From Draconibacterium aestuarii (GTDB lineage Bacteria; Bacteroidota; Bacteroidia; Bacteroidales; Prolixibacteraceae), in the NCBI GenBank assembly GCA_026671195.1, contig JAPOHD010000002.1:105751-169750 (forward strand): a stretch of DNA of 64,000 nt, read 5' to 3'. The notes beneath the pieces were generated by a model. The model searched no databases and had not been told where the DNA came from. It saw only the letters and a list, made by a program, of their open reading frames with translations. Each line of letters starts with the position of its first letter. Position 1 is the stretch's first letter. The position numbers and the translations under genes were made by a program. Positions 8,313 through 17,630 of the stretch are shown here, in pieces.

Positions 8313-9335
8313 TTGGGCTCTGAGATTGTGGGAAAACTGGCAGTATATATTTTTCTGGTCTTTATACTTGGGATAAATTGTGTAAATGGGCAAGATGTTT
8401 CATTTTCTCAGTTCTATTCGAACCCACTTTATTTGAATCCTGCTTTTGCCGGATCGGTTGGGGTGCCGCGATTTGCCCTTCAGTACCGTAACCAATGGCA
8501 ATCGTTTAGCAATGCTTTTAATTCGTATAGCGCAGCAGCCGATTTCCCGGTTGAAAGGCTCAGTGGAGGCCTTGGTATTAACGTTATAAATGATGCTCAG
8601 GCCAACGGAGCCTTAAATTCTTATATGGTTAGTGCTGCGTATGCGGTTCATTTGCGTGTGAACGAAAAGTTCCGGTTTCACGGAGGGCTGCAGGTTGCCT
8701 ACAATCAAAACTCGTTAAAGGTTAACGATTTAATTTTTGCCGATAACTTAGATATTAATTTTGGAAACCACGGAGTATCAGGCGAATTAAATTATTTAAC
8801 GGATCCTAATTTTTCTTACGTCGATTTTTCTACCGGAGTGTTGGTGTTTAGTGAAAAAGTATTCTTCGGAGTGGCGGCCCATCATTTAAACGAGCCTAAC
8901 CAATCGTTTGTATCGGGGCAAAATTCCGACACTAAATTGAATCGAAAATATACAGCCCATTTGGGGGCGCGGTTACCGGTGTACTTATATGGGCACAACC
9001 GGAAAAAGTTTGATATTTCGCCACAACTTATTCTGCAGAGTCAGGGCGAGTTTCAGCAAATAAATTACGGAATGTTCGCCACCAAAAGAGGGCTGGCGGC
9101 CGGAGCCTGGTTTCGGCAAAATTTTGGAATACGTTATGATGCCGTAATATTCTTAGTCGGTTTTGTAAGAAAAAGATGGCAGTTTACCTACAGTTACGAT
9201 ATGACGGTCTCCGGTCTTGGAGGCGACAGTGGAGGGACAAGCGAAGTGTCGCTGGTATTTTTATTACGCGAAATGAAAAAGGGAGGAAATTTGCCATTTT
9301 TCGATAAATATGAAGAAGAGTTTGGAGAGATGTAG
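8313..9335 (+). CDS. Type IX secretion system membrane protein, PorP/SprF family
   Basis: A 340-residue outer-membrane protein. After a signal peptide ending near NCVNGQ the mature chain begins QDVSFSQFYSNPLYLNPAFAGS, the classic PorP/SprF opening, and continues as a predicted beta-barrel with aromatic-ended strands. Family members in Flavobacterium and Porphyromonas are needed for secretion or surface attachment of particular T9SS cargo, often the neighbouring gene's product. There is no in-frame ATG: the reading frame opens after a stop at 8310-8312 with TTG 8313, and GTG 8328 is an equally plausible start that gives a tighter signal peptide. The stop directly abuts the stop of the convergent cargo gene at 9336. 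Confidence 0.9.
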   Translation: MGSEIVGKLAVYIFLVFILGINCVNGQDVSFSQFYSNPLYLNPAFAGSVGVPRFALQYRNQWQSFSNAFNSYSAAADFPVERLSGGLGINVINDAQANGALNSYMVSAAYAVHLRVNEKFRFHGGLQVAYNQNSLKVNDLIFADNLDINFGNHGVSGELNYLTDPNFSYVDFSTGVLVFSEKVFFGVAAHHLNEPNQSFVSGQNSDTKLNRKYTAHLGARLPVYLYGHNRKKFDISPQLILQSQGEFQQINYGMFATKRGLAAGAWFRQNFGIRYDAVIFLVGFVRKRWQFTYSYDMTVSGLGGDSGGTSEVSLVFLLREMKKGGNLPFFDKYEEEFGEM

Positions 9336-12300
9336 TTATCGAACAAGAACTACCTGACCTTTTTGGTTGTGTTCAAATCCCTGGATATCGTAATAGTTCG
9401 AAATCCAGATGTAATTTCCCATAGGTGCCGGCTTCCCGTTTTTTGTTGTTCCATCCCATGGATGTTCGGGAGAACTTGATTCGAAAATAATTTGCCCCCA
9501 ACGGTCATAAATCCTTAAATTGAATTGCGAAGGATCGGCACCCACACCAACCGGCATAAACGTTCTGTTTTCGCTTATTTCGCTATCAGGCCTAAAGGCA
9601 TTGGGCGTAAATACCGAGAACGGAAGGATTTTTATAACAAACGCTGAAGTATCTTTGCAGCCGTAGTCTGACTCAACAAATAATTGAGAATTATATTCTC
9701 CGAGTTGTGTATAGGTATGTTTTGGCGAATCTTCGGTTGAAGTTCCTTCATCGCCAAAATCCCAGAAAAAATAATTGGCAGATTCTGAATAATTGGAAAA
9801 AGTGATATCGGCATGTTCGAGCAGAGCAACGGGATAATCAACTTCAAAAGCTGCAGCTGGTTTTGGGTGAATCCAAATCCAGTCGGTTTTTGTTAGTGTA
9901 TCGAAACAACCGGTTTGGGTTGATGTTGCCACAAGTGTTACATCCACTTTCCCCGAGTCGGGGAAAGTAAAAAACGTAGAGTTCCCAATCGGATGAGGCA
10001 GAGAATCGGTTAACCAGGTAAAATCCAGAAAATCGTCTTGAGCATTTGCAAAAACTTCGGGAGAGTAGGGTTGACACCCTTCTTCAAAATCGGTATAAAA
10101 ATCGAAATGAGGCAAGCGTTTTAATGTTGTTTCAGCAGGCAAACTTATACAGCCGTATTCGTTAACAGTTAACATCGCCTTCCCGAAAGGTTCATCTATA
10201 ATCATTAGTATCGAATCGTTTTCGGTGCCCGATTGATGTGCCCCTTCAAACTCCCATAAACAAATAGAAGAATCGATATTATGCGTGTAAATCAACTCTG
10301 CAGAATCGGGGTAACAAATCGAAGCGTCTACGGTTATTTCGGCAATCGGAGTTGGGAAAACCTTAATCATACTGTCAATTTCGAAACCTATCTGACACCC
10401 CGAGAGCGTGTTGGTAATCAGTAACCCAACATCGTAAAAACCTGTTGATGAATAGAAATGTTCTACTTCCTGTTCATTTCTTATGGGTGATCCGTCTCCA
10501 AAATCCCATTCAAACAGAAGCGCATCTTCTACATTGAGTTCGCCTTTAAACAGAACGGTGAGTGAGTCGCAGCCGCGTGCCTTTTCAGTTTCCAGTATAA
10601 AATCCGGATTTGCTCCGAGTAATTTTGCAGTGGTGTCGCTCCAGCAACCATTTTCTTCGACATAAAGTGTCAGGTATGGATTTGAATTATATGCACCAAT
10701 GGAAACTGTAAAATTATTCCAGTCAAAAGTTTCAATGAGTTTTGCTCCTCCATAATCCCAATAGTAGTTGGCATTTTTTGTTGCATTACCGGTATACAAT
10801 ACTTCTCTCGAATATCCCTTACATTCGTCATCCGGATCGTCCACAAACTTAAATGCAGAGGTTGGTGTTGGCTCAAACTGAACGCGAAAAGTGTCGATGG
10901 TAATACAGGCATCGGTGGTGGTTAACTCGTAATAAATTTCAAATTTACCCCAATCATTTGTTTCAAGGGTTGTTTTTTTGTGCGACTGATTTGAGAAAAC
11001 AATGGATGGATTATTTGAGCTCCATTTGAAGCTCCCGTTGTAGTTCCAAACCGATTCAGGAGCATTGCTAATGTTAACGGTTAGTTCAGATTCTTTAGCT
11101 CCGCAAATCAGTGTTTCTCCAGAAATTTCAATATCCGGAACAGGGAAAACAACCAGGTTCATAGTATCGCGGGCCGGACAATTGTATTTGTTATAAACGG
11201 TTATTCTGTATTCATCAGTAATATTGGCTGTATAAAACTGGCTGGTTGAAAGTGTATCGTCCTTTTGGTTTTGCCATATATATTTATCAAAACCATCACT
11301 ACCATTTAATTCAATCGAATACGGTGCACATCCTTCATCGTAATCAATTCCTAAATCAACTTCAGGCTGGCTCACATAAATATAAATTGAATCCTCCAAT
11401 TGACAGCCATCAATAGTTGTCGTTTTTACGCTGTATTCTCCACCTGATATAATTTTTAATATCTGGGTGGTATCACCGGTATTCCATTGGTACGTATCAA
11501 AATACGGGCCTGCATCCAGTGTAACCGATTCGCCATAACAAAGCAATAATGTGTCGCCATTAAAATTAATACTTTCGCCGAGGTCCAAAACTAAATCCAG
11601 GTTGAATCCAACTCCGTAACCATAAGATTCAACGCCGCCATAACCGTATACATAAGCTAAAAAACCGCGGTCCTCATTCAGGTTTTTAATCCGGTGTGTT
11701 CCCGGATTTATGGTGATTTGGGCAAAAGAATATTTTCCTTCAGGAAAAGCCTGAAAGCTACCGCTGATTGAATTCCCGTTTAAACGTATGTTGTTTATTT
11801 CTTCTGTTAATGTAATGATATTGACAAAGTAGTTTTGGATGATCTCTGAATCGTAGGCTACAAATGTTACATCATTTTTCGATTGGGTGACCGAACTCAA
11901 AATAATCATAAAAGGATCACCGGTGCCATCTACATTGTTCGATTGGCTGTATTGGGCCACCATTATGGGTTTGTCGGAAAAAATACGGGAAGGTTCGGTA
12001 CTGTACAAAACAATTTCTTCAAATTCTCCCCGGTTCAACGTAATATTGTTTTTATTACTGATATGAATGGTTGTATTGTCTTCGGCGGCGATTATGCGGT
12101 AGCGATCCGAGTTTCTTGATTTTAGGGGGGTTGTATAGTATTCGCGACCCCAGGAGTGTATTGGGGGGATTTGTTCGTAAAGATGGTCCCATGCGGAAGT
12201 TCCGGAAGTTGCAGGTACAGTTGTGCCCAGCGAACCCGAATAAAAAGCAACAGGCTTACTGCTTTTAATATAACTTTGAGTGAGGTCGCCTTGTCCGCTT

Positions 12301-12953
12301 AGGTTGTTTCTGTTTTTTGACTGAACCTGGTACACTTCGCCTTTGTTTAGTGTAATATTAATTGAGTCGCCAGCCTGAACAAGTTGGTCGGTTACTTTGC
12401 TCGGAATAATTAAAACCTTGGTTGAATCTTCCGAAGCAACAACTAGGAATTCACTATTTCTTCCATTGCCATAAGTGCCATCATTCCGTTCGTTAATATT
12501 CACATCGTAACACATGGCAAAGTATTCTTTGCCAAGCGATTCAGTTGGGTAAATTACAGCAACGTCGGCTGAATTTTTGTCGTAGTTTAAGGCATATACA
12601 TTCACCGGCTTTTGCGAAACCAGATGAAGCCCTTTGTTTTCGATACTTTCTGATCCCAAGGCTTCAACCATATCCCAGGGTATTCTAATTTGTTGCGAAT
12701 TATTTGCAGCAACCGAAAAGACTCCCTGAAAAGGGGTTTCGTTGGTGCCAATTGTAATTGTGAATGTTGTTGCCTCACGAGCAGTTACAGTAATTTCGAT
12801 ATAATGGTTTGCACTGTAGTTACGGCTTTCCATAAAACCAAACCAAAAATCATTTCCTTCTGTTGATTTGCGGCAAGGATCTGCTCCTTCATAACACCAG
12901 GAATAGGGTGCGATAATGAGAAGCAGAAGTATTGATATAAGTTGTTTTTTCAC
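9336..12953 (-). CDS. Large surface protein: IgGFc-binding-like N-terminus, PKD domains, type B T9SS sorting domain (CHU_C)
   Basis: A 1205-residue secreted protein starting at GTG 12953. Residues 1-20 are a signal peptide. The N-terminal ~450 residues (from GNDFWFGFMESR, with repeated VYALNYDKNS- and VAQYSQS-type strands) resemble the IgGFc-binding N-terminal domain seen in Bacteroidota surface proteins. The middle is a chain of PKD/Ig-like modules, visible as FEWDFGDGSPIRNEQEVEHFY and YFFWDFGDEGTSTEDSPKHTY. The last ~90 residues form a gliding-motility C-terminal domain: VFTPNAFRPDSE, NLRIYDRWGQIIFESS, WDGTTKNGKPAPMGNYIW and the terminal VVLVR. This targets it to the type IX secretion system as type B cargo. 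The convergent PorP/SprF gene is its natural partner. The ligand is unknown; adhesion is a reasonable guess. Confidence 0.88.
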   Translation of the reverse strand: MKKQLISILLLLIIAPYSWCYEGADPCRKSTEGNDFWFGFMESRNYSANHYIEITVTAREATTFTITIGTNETPFQGVFSVAANNSQQIRIPWDMVEALGSESIENKGLHLVSQKPVNVYALNYDKNSADVAVIYPTESLGKEYFAMCYDVNINERNDGTYGNGRNSEFLVVASEDSTKVLIIPSKVTDQLVQAGDSINITLNKGEVYQVQSKNRNNLSGQGDLTQSYIKSSKPVAFYSGSLGTTVPATSGTSAWDHLYEQIPPIHSWGREYYTTPLKSRNSDRYRIIAAEDNTTIHISNKNNITLNRGEFEEIVLYSTEPSRIFSDKPIMVAQYSQSNNVDGTGDPFMIILSSVTQSKNDVTFVAYDSEIIQNYFVNIITLTEEINNIRLNGNSISGSFQAFPEGKYSFAQITINPGTHRIKNLNEDRGFLAYVYGYGGVESYGYGVGFNLDLVLDLGESINFNGDTLLLCYGESVTLDAGPYFDTYQWNTGDTTQILKIISGGEYSVKTTTIDGCQLEDSIYIYVSQPEVDLGIDYDEGCAPYSIELNGSDGFDKYIWQNQKDDTLSTSQFYTANITDEYRITVYNKYNCPARDTMNLVVFPVPDIEISGETLICGAKESELTVNISNAPESVWNYNGSFKWSSNNPSIVFSNQSHKKTTLETNDWGKFEIYYELTTTDACITIDTFRVQFEPTPTSAFKFVDDPDDECKGYSREVLYTGNATKNANYYWDYGGAKLIETFDWNNFTVSIGAYNSNPYLTLYVEENGCWSDTTAKLLGANPDFILETEKARGCDSLTVLFKGELNVEDALLFEWDFGDGSPIRNEQEVEHFYSSTGFYDVGLLITNTLSGCQIGFEIDSMIKVFPTPIAEITVDASICYPDSAELIYTHNIDSSICLWEFEGAHQSGTENDSILMIIDEPFGKAMLTVNEYGCISLPAETTLKRLPHFDFYTDFEEGCQPYSPEVFANAQDDFLDFTWLTDSLPHPIGNSTFFTFPDSGKVDVTLVATSTQTGCFDTLTKTDWIWIHPKPAAAFEVDYPVALLEHADITFSNYSESANYFFWDFGDEGTSTEDSPKHTYTQLGEYNSQLFVESDYGCKDTSAFVIKILPFSVFTPNAFRPDSEISENRTFMPVGVGADPSQFNLRIYDRWGQIIFESSSPEHPWDGTTKNGKPAPMGNYIWISNYYDIQGFEHNQKGQVVLVR

Positions 12954-12992
12954 TCTGGTATTAATCGGCGGCTAAATCTAAACATTATTCAT

Positions 12993-13025
12993 AAAAAAAC
13001 CGCGCAAATAACTTTGCACGGTTTT
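12993..13025 (-). terminator. Rho-independent terminator of the carboxylase operon
   Basis: On the minus strand AAACCGTGCAAA pairs with TTTGCGCGGTTT, followed by a T run. It lies 23 bp beyond the stop of the biotin-protein gene. Confidence 0.88.
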
Positions 13026-13047
13026 AATATCTATAGATAGTTCCGGT

Positions 13048-13374
13048 TTATTTCGACTTTTTAATTTCAATCATTAAATGTCGGTTTGGAATCACTTCAT
13101 CTTTTTTTACGTGAATTTTAACAATTTCACCGTCAAAAGGCATTCGCACCTGGTTTTGCATTTTCATTGCTTCAAGCAATAACAATGTTTCGCCTTCTTT
13201 TACTTTCTCCCGGGTTTTAACGTAAATATCGATAATTGTTCCCGGAATAAAAGAATATAACATATTCTCATTGGGAGTTTCATAATTAACTCTGTTTTCA
13301 AACTTCTTGGTAAAAGTAGTTTTGTAAACAGCTCCCTGAATAATCAGATTTTTTAACTCTTTTTCTTCTGCCAT
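13048..13374 (-). CDS. Biotin carboxyl-carrier protein of an acyl-CoA carboxylase/decarboxylase
   Basis: A 108-residue protein whose C-terminal ~70 residues form a biotinyl domain with the biotin-acceptor lysine in LLEAMKMQNQV (about residue 74), the hallmark EAMKM sequence, preceded by PGTIIDIYVKTREKVKEG. It would carry carboxyl-biotin between partner subunits. It follows the carboxyltransferase gene by 17 nt and the pair ends at a strong terminator. It lacks the Pro/Ala-rich hinge seen in many longer carriers of this kind. The biotin carboxylase or the sodium-pumping OadB-type subunit that would complete the enzyme is not in this window. Confidence 0.9.
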   Translation of the reverse strand: MAEEKELKNLIIQGAVYKTTFTKKFENRVNYETPNENMLYSFIPGTIIDIYVKTREKVKEGETLLLLEAMKMQNQVRMPFDGEIVKIHVKKDEVIPNRHLMIEIKKSK

Positions 13375-13391
13375 ATTGCCAGTTTTTACGA

Positions 13392-14936
13392 TTAAAACGG
13401 AGGAATTCCGTGTTTTTTATTTGGCAAGAATACACTCTTATTCTCTGAAACTTGCAGAGCATGTAGAATTCTTGCACGGGTTTGGCTCGGCTCAATAACT
13501 TCGTCAATGTAACCTTGAGCAGCTGCTACATATGGATTGGCAAATTTTTCTTTGTACTCCTGAATTTTTTGCTGACGCATTTCTTCCGGATTTTCGGCTT
13601 CTGCAATTTCTTTACGGAAAACAATGTTTGCAGCACCTTCAGGTCCCATAACTGCAATTTCAGCAGTTGGCCATGCAAAAACAAAGTCAGCACGCAAATG
13701 ACGAGAGTTCATGGCAATGTAACCACCACCATAAGCTTTTCTTAAAATAACCGTAATTTTTGCCACGGTTGCTTCACTGTATGCATACAGTATTTTTGCT
13801 CCGTGACGAATAACACCGGCGTGTTCCTGGTCGGCTCCCGGCAAGTATCCCGGAAGGTCTTCCATGGTTACAATAGGGATATTAAAAGCATCGCAGTAAC
13901 GAATAAAACGTGCTGCTTTATCCGAACTGTCGCAATCCAATACACCTGCAAGTACCATGGGCTGGTTGGCAACAAAACCTACTGTTTCGCCTTCCATTCT
14001 ACCAAAACCAATAATAATGTTAGGTGCAAAATCTTCCATTACCTCAAGAAATTCCGAACCGTCGGTAATACTTTTCAGAATATCACGCATGTCGTATGGG
14101 ATTCTTGGATCAACCGGAACAATGTCTTCTGCCGAAGGTCCTTTTAGTGGTGCTTTAGGTTCATGAGCTAAAGCTTTTTTTGAATTATTTCGTGGAATAT
14201 AGCTAATCAGGCTTTTTATCTGATCGAAACATTCTAATTCTGTTTTTGCATAGAAATGTGCATTACCTGTAACTTCAGAATGAACTTTTGCTCCACCAAG
14301 TTCTTCCATCGAAATTTCTTCACCAAGTACCGATTTTATTACAGAAGGACCTGTGATGAACATTTTTGAAATATTTTCAACCACAAATACAAAGTCGGTT
14401 AAAGCCGGAGAATAAACCGCACCACCTGCACATGGCCCAAGAATTACCGAAATTTGCGGAATTACACCTGAAGCCAAGGTATTACGGAAGAAAATCTCAC
14501 CATAACCAGCCAGCGAGTTAACACCCTCTTGAATACGGGCACCACCTGAGTCGTTAATTCCAATTAACGGAACGCGCATTTTTAATGCATGATCCATGAT
14601 TTTGGTAATTTTACGGGCATGCATTAAGCCCAACGAACCTCCTGCAACGGTAAAGTCTTGTGCAAAAATACAAACAGGTTTGTTGTAAATAGTACCTGTT
14701 CCAATAATCACACCATCGCCATGAAGGGTTTTGCCTTCCATGCCAAAATCTTTTGCGGCGTGTGATACAAATAAATCATATTCGTGAAAAGAATTTTTAT
14801 CCAATAAAGCCAGTATACGTTCACGAGCGGTGAGTTTCCCCATTTTCGCTTGTTTCTCAATGGCTTTATCTCCACCACCTTTTTGTACTTCTTTCTTCCT
14901 TTTACGGAGGTCAAGTACGTTACTTCTTAGTGACAT
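13392..14936 (-). CDS. mmdA: Acyl-CoA carboxyltransferase subunit (methylmalonyl-CoA decarboxylase alpha / propionyl-CoA carboxylase beta)
   Basis: A 514-residue crotonase-fold carboxyltransferase. Visible motifs are GGGDKAIEKQAKMGKLTARERI at the N-terminus, the oxyanion-hole segments INDSGGARIQEG (about residues 124-135) and GPCAGGAVYSPALTDF, and in the second half RHGAKILYAYSEATVAKITV and RKAYGGGYIAMNSR. It moves the carboxyl group between biotin and propionyl/methylmalonyl-CoA, the step linking succinate and propionate metabolism. Sequence alone cannot separate methylmalonyl-CoA decarboxylase (MmdA) from propionyl-CoA carboxylase (PccB); the symbol is the usual choice in Bacteroidota. It is first in a two-gene operon with the biotin carrier, and an exact -7 element lies about 65 bp upstream. 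Confidence 0.88.
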   Translation of the reverse strand: MSLRSNVLDLRKRKKEVQKGGGDKAIEKQAKMGKLTARERILALLDKNSFHEYDLFVSHAAKDFGMEGKTLHGDGVIIGTGTIYNKPVCIFAQDFTVAGGSLGLMHARKITKIMDHALKMRVPLIGINDSGGARIQEGVNSLAGYGEIFFRNTLASGVIPQISVILGPCAGGAVYSPALTDFVFVVENISKMFITGPSVIKSVLGEEISMEELGGAKVHSEVTGNAHFYAKTELECFDQIKSLISYIPRNNSKKALAHEPKAPLKGPSAEDIVPVDPRIPYDMRDILKSITDGSEFLEVMEDFAPNIIIGFGRMEGETVGFVANQPMVLAGVLDCDSSDKAARFIRYCDAFNIPIVTMEDLPGYLPGADQEHAGVIRHGAKILYAYSEATVAKITVILRKAYGGGYIAMNSRHLRADFVFAWPTAEIAVMGPEGAANIVFRKEIAEAENPEEMRQQKIQEYKEKFANPYVAAAQGYIDEVIEPSQTRARILHALQVSENKSVFLPNKKHGIPPF

Positions 14937-15237
14937 AAAGTAATTTTTAAGTTATAAATTTCCCTGTAATCAGCTGGGTATTGTTTTAATTTTGCGTGGC
15001 AAACTTATAATTTTTTTTTTATTGCCATTAGTAAATCTATTCAAGTACTACGTATTTTCGGTAACATAGATACAATACATTCGAATTATAGTATTGTATG
15101 TTTGAAAAGTATTGCGGCCTTTTTCTAAAAATAAGAGCAGAGTGAATGGATATACAAAGTATTATTCCTCATCAAATTAGTACACCGATTCCCGAGAACA
15201 GCAAGAACTGCTGTAATATTGCCAATAAGAGCCTGTT
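14937..15237. other. Gene-free spacer between mmdA and the LptF/G permease
   Basis: About 300 bp, AT-rich. It holds the mmdA promoter near 15000, a T11 run at about 15011-15021, and a weak hairpin (CAGCAGTTCTTGCTG on the minus strand, near 15203) that could end the permease transcript but lacks a T tract. I see no further gene. Confidence 0.6.
15000..15007 (-). promoter_or_regulatory. -7 promoter element of the mmdA operon
   Basis: On the minus strand this reads TAAGTTTG, an exact TAnnTTTG match, implying a leader of about 57 nt before the mmdA ATG. The -33 element is not clear. Confidence 0.5.
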
Positions 15238-16317
15238 TTAGCGGGCAGCCCAGCGATAAACAAAAAGAGCGATAAGGGCAAAAACAAGATTTGGAATCCA
15301 TACTGCAACGAATGGTGGAGTGTTGCCGCTTACTGCAAATACCGTAGAAATTTGCATAAATAATATGTACGAGAAACTAAGCAACAAACCAAGTCCAAGG
15401 TGTAATCCAAGTCCTCCTTTAATTTTGCGCGAAGCCAACCCTGCTCCAATAAGTGTTAAAATAAAGGCAGAAAACGGGCCTGCCAGTCGTTTGTGTTTTT
15501 CAATTACCCACTCTACATAATTTACTCCCCGCATTTTCATTAAATCAATTTCCTTAATTAAATTGGGGGTTATAAATGTCTCCATTTCGTTTCGTAGTTG
15601 TGTAAAATCTTTTGGACTCATATTTAGGGTGGTGTCCATCCTGTACCCATTTGTTAATTCTTCGTAATCGTCGTGTATAATACGTTTCCAGTATGAATTT
15701 ATAATCCATTTCCCCGATTCTTCATCCCAGCGTATGTTTTGTGCAGTAAGTTTTTCTTTTAGCTGCGCTTCCTCAAAATGTTCCAAGGTAAAGTGGTAAC
15801 CTACATTGTTCGAATTGAAGCTTTGCATGTAAATGTAAAGCCCCGGTTCAATTTGCCGATGGATATTTCGTTCGGTATTTATTTGCCGGGTACGAATGTA
15901 TTTTTCTCTGAAGTTAATCATTGTACTGTTCGCCGGAGGAATAATATAGTTGCCAAGAACAAACGAAAAAACAGCTATAATTAAAGCAGAAACAAGATAA
16001 GGCCGCATTAACCGGGCATAAGAAACTCCACTACTTAAAATAGCTATAATTTCGGTGTTATAGGCCATTTTTGAAGTAAAATAAATAACGGCAATAAAGG
16101 TAAACAGCGGACTAAACAGATTGGCAAAATATGGAATGAAGTTGAGGTAGTAATCGAAAATGATATCACTAAGAGGGATGTCTTTTGATATAAACTCGTC
16201 GAGGTTTTCCGAAATGTCGAAAACAATGGCAATACTTAGAATAAGCCCAATTGCATAAAAAAAGGTACCCAGAAATTTCCGTGTAATATAAAAATCTATT
16301 GTTTTATAGAATTTCAT
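15238..16317 (-). CDS. LptF/LptG-family lipopolysaccharide export permease
   Basis: A 359-residue YjgP/YjgQ-family membrane protein. Transmembrane segments are visible at about residues 13-33, 55-80, 100-122, 275-295, 300-320 and 328-350, with a periplasmic beta-jellyroll between the third and fourth, matching the LptF/LptG fold. With the ATPase LptB these proteins extract LPS from the inner membrane and feed it to the Lpt bridge. It lies 6 nt after tgt and is cotranscribed with it. Whether it is LptF or LptG cannot be settled from sequence alone. Confidence 0.88.
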   Translation of the reverse strand: MKFYKTIDFYITRKFLGTFFYAIGLILSIAIVFDISENLDEFISKDIPLSDIIFDYYLNFIPYFANLFSPLFTFIAVIYFTSKMAYNTEIIAILSSGVSYARLMRPYLVSALIIAVFSFVLGNYIIPPANSTMINFREKYIRTRQINTERNIHRQIEPGLYIYMQSFNSNNVGYHFTLEHFEEAQLKEKLTAQNIRWDEESGKWIINSYWKRIIHDDYEELTNGYRMDTTLNMSPKDFTQLRNEMETFITPNLIKEIDLMKMRGVNYVEWVIEKHKRLAGPFSAFILTLIGAGLASRKIKGGLGLHLGLGLLLSFSYILFMQISTVFAVSGNTPPFVAVWIPNLVFALIALFVYRWAAR

Positions 16318-16323
16318 GTTGTG

Positions 16324-17451
16324 CTAAAGTCTTTGTTTAAGTTTTACTACCATTTCTTTTTTCCAACCTAAAAATTCACCATTTAGTATTTTTTCGCGTG
16401 CTGTTTTTACCAGCCATAAATAAAAGGCCAGGTTATGCTGGCTTGCAATTTGTGCCCCAAGCATTTCGTTGGAAATTACCAGATGGCGAAGATAAGCTTT
16501 TGAATATTGGTCGACAAACGAAGTGCCATTTTCATCGATGGGAGAATGATCGTTTTCCCATTTTTTATTTCTGATGTTGATTACTCCTTCGCTGGTAAAC
16601 AACATTCCGTTGCGGCCATTGCGGGTTGGCATCACACAATCGAACATGTCAATTCCGCGGTCGATCGACTCCAGAATATTTACCGGAGTGCCAACTCCCA
16701 TCAGGTAGCGCGGTTTATTTTCCGGTAAATCGGCAGTGGCAACTTCGGTCATTTCGTACATTACCTCTTCCGATTCGCCAACCGAAAGACCACCAATGGC
16801 ATAACCATTGGCATCGAAATTTTTAACATGTGCTACTGCAAGTTTACGCAAATCTGCATATGTATTTCCCTGAACAATAGGGAAAAGACTTTGCTCGTAA
16901 CCGTATTTAGCTTGTGTTTTGTTAAATTGTATAAAACATCTTTCTAACCAGCGTTGTGTAAGTTCGAGCGATTTTTTTGCATATGTGTAATCGGCATCTC
17001 CGGGTGCACATTCATCAAAAGCCATTATGATATCGGCACCAATTGTGCGTTGAATGTCCATCACATTTTCGGGCGTAAACATATGATACGAACCATCGAT
17101 GTGTGACTGAAATTTTGCACCCTCTTCCGATAACTTTCGGATATCGCCCAACGAAAAAACCTGAAAGCCTCCGCTGTCGGTTAATATTGGCCCGTCCCAA
17201 CCGTTAAATTTATGCAGTCCACCGGCTTTTTCAATTATATCAATTCCTGGGCGCAGGTACAAATGGTAGGTATTACCCAAAATTATTTGGGCTTTTATAT
17301 CTTCCTTAATATCACGGGTGTGAATACCTTTAACCGAACCGGCAGTGCCTACAGGCATAAAAATAGGTGTTTCAATTACACCATGATCGGTACTAAGAAC
17401 GCCTGCTCTTGCCCGCGAGTTTTCCGTTGTTGTTAGTAGTTCGAAATTCAT
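16324..17451 (-). CDS. tgt: Queuine (preQ1) tRNA-ribosyltransferase lacking the zinc cysteines
   Basis: A 375-residue tRNA-guanine transglycosylase. It exchanges guanine 34 for preQ1 in tRNAs with GUN anticodons on the path to queuosine. Catalytic features are intact: the general-acid Asp in ILTDSGGFQVFS (about residue 92), the substrate-pocket segment GGLSVGE, and the nucleophile Asp in MFDCVMPTRNGRNG (about residue 271). The C-terminal zinc site is altered. Where most bacterial enzymes have CxCxxC before NYSRAYLxHL, this one reads ENGTSFVDQYSKAYLRHL with no cysteine, although the later His (SQHNLAFY) remains. I believe this is shared by other Bacteroidota. It heads a two-gene operon with the LptF/G permease. 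Confidence 0.93.
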   Translation of the reverse strand: MNFELLTTTENSRARAGVLSTDHGVIETPIFMPVGTAGSVKGIHTRDIKEDIKAQIILGNTYHLYLRPGIDIIEKAGGLHKFNGWDGPILTDSGGFQVFSLGDIRKLSEEGAKFQSHIDGSYHMFTPENVMDIQRTIGADIIMAFDECAPGDADYTYAKKSLELTQRWLERCFIQFNKTQAKYGYEQSLFPIVQGNTYADLRKLAVAHVKNFDANGYAIGGLSVGESEEVMYEMTEVATADLPENKPRYLMGVGTPVNILESIDRGIDMFDCVMPTRNGRNGMLFTSEGVINIRNKKWENDHSPIDENGTSFVDQYSKAYLRHLVISNEMLGAQIASQHNLAFYLWLVKTAREKILNGEFLGWKKEMVVKLKQRL

Positions 17452-17630
17452 ATATACAAAATAGTGGCGCTAATATAGCTATTAAACTTGAATTGATTGA
17501 GAAATCAACGTAAAGCCAGCTGTTAATAAAAACTAATTCATGTAAAGTAATTAGAATGTATTTAAAGCTTTAATTTATGTGAATTTTGCTACTATTGCCA
17601 GCGTTATTTAATACCTATTTTCTATTCCTA

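Noticed and set aside
17586..17630. Longer N-terminus of the glycosyltransferase from TTG 17586
   Set aside because: It adds an unlikely 15 residues and ATG 17631 is in frame with a normal A-rich context.
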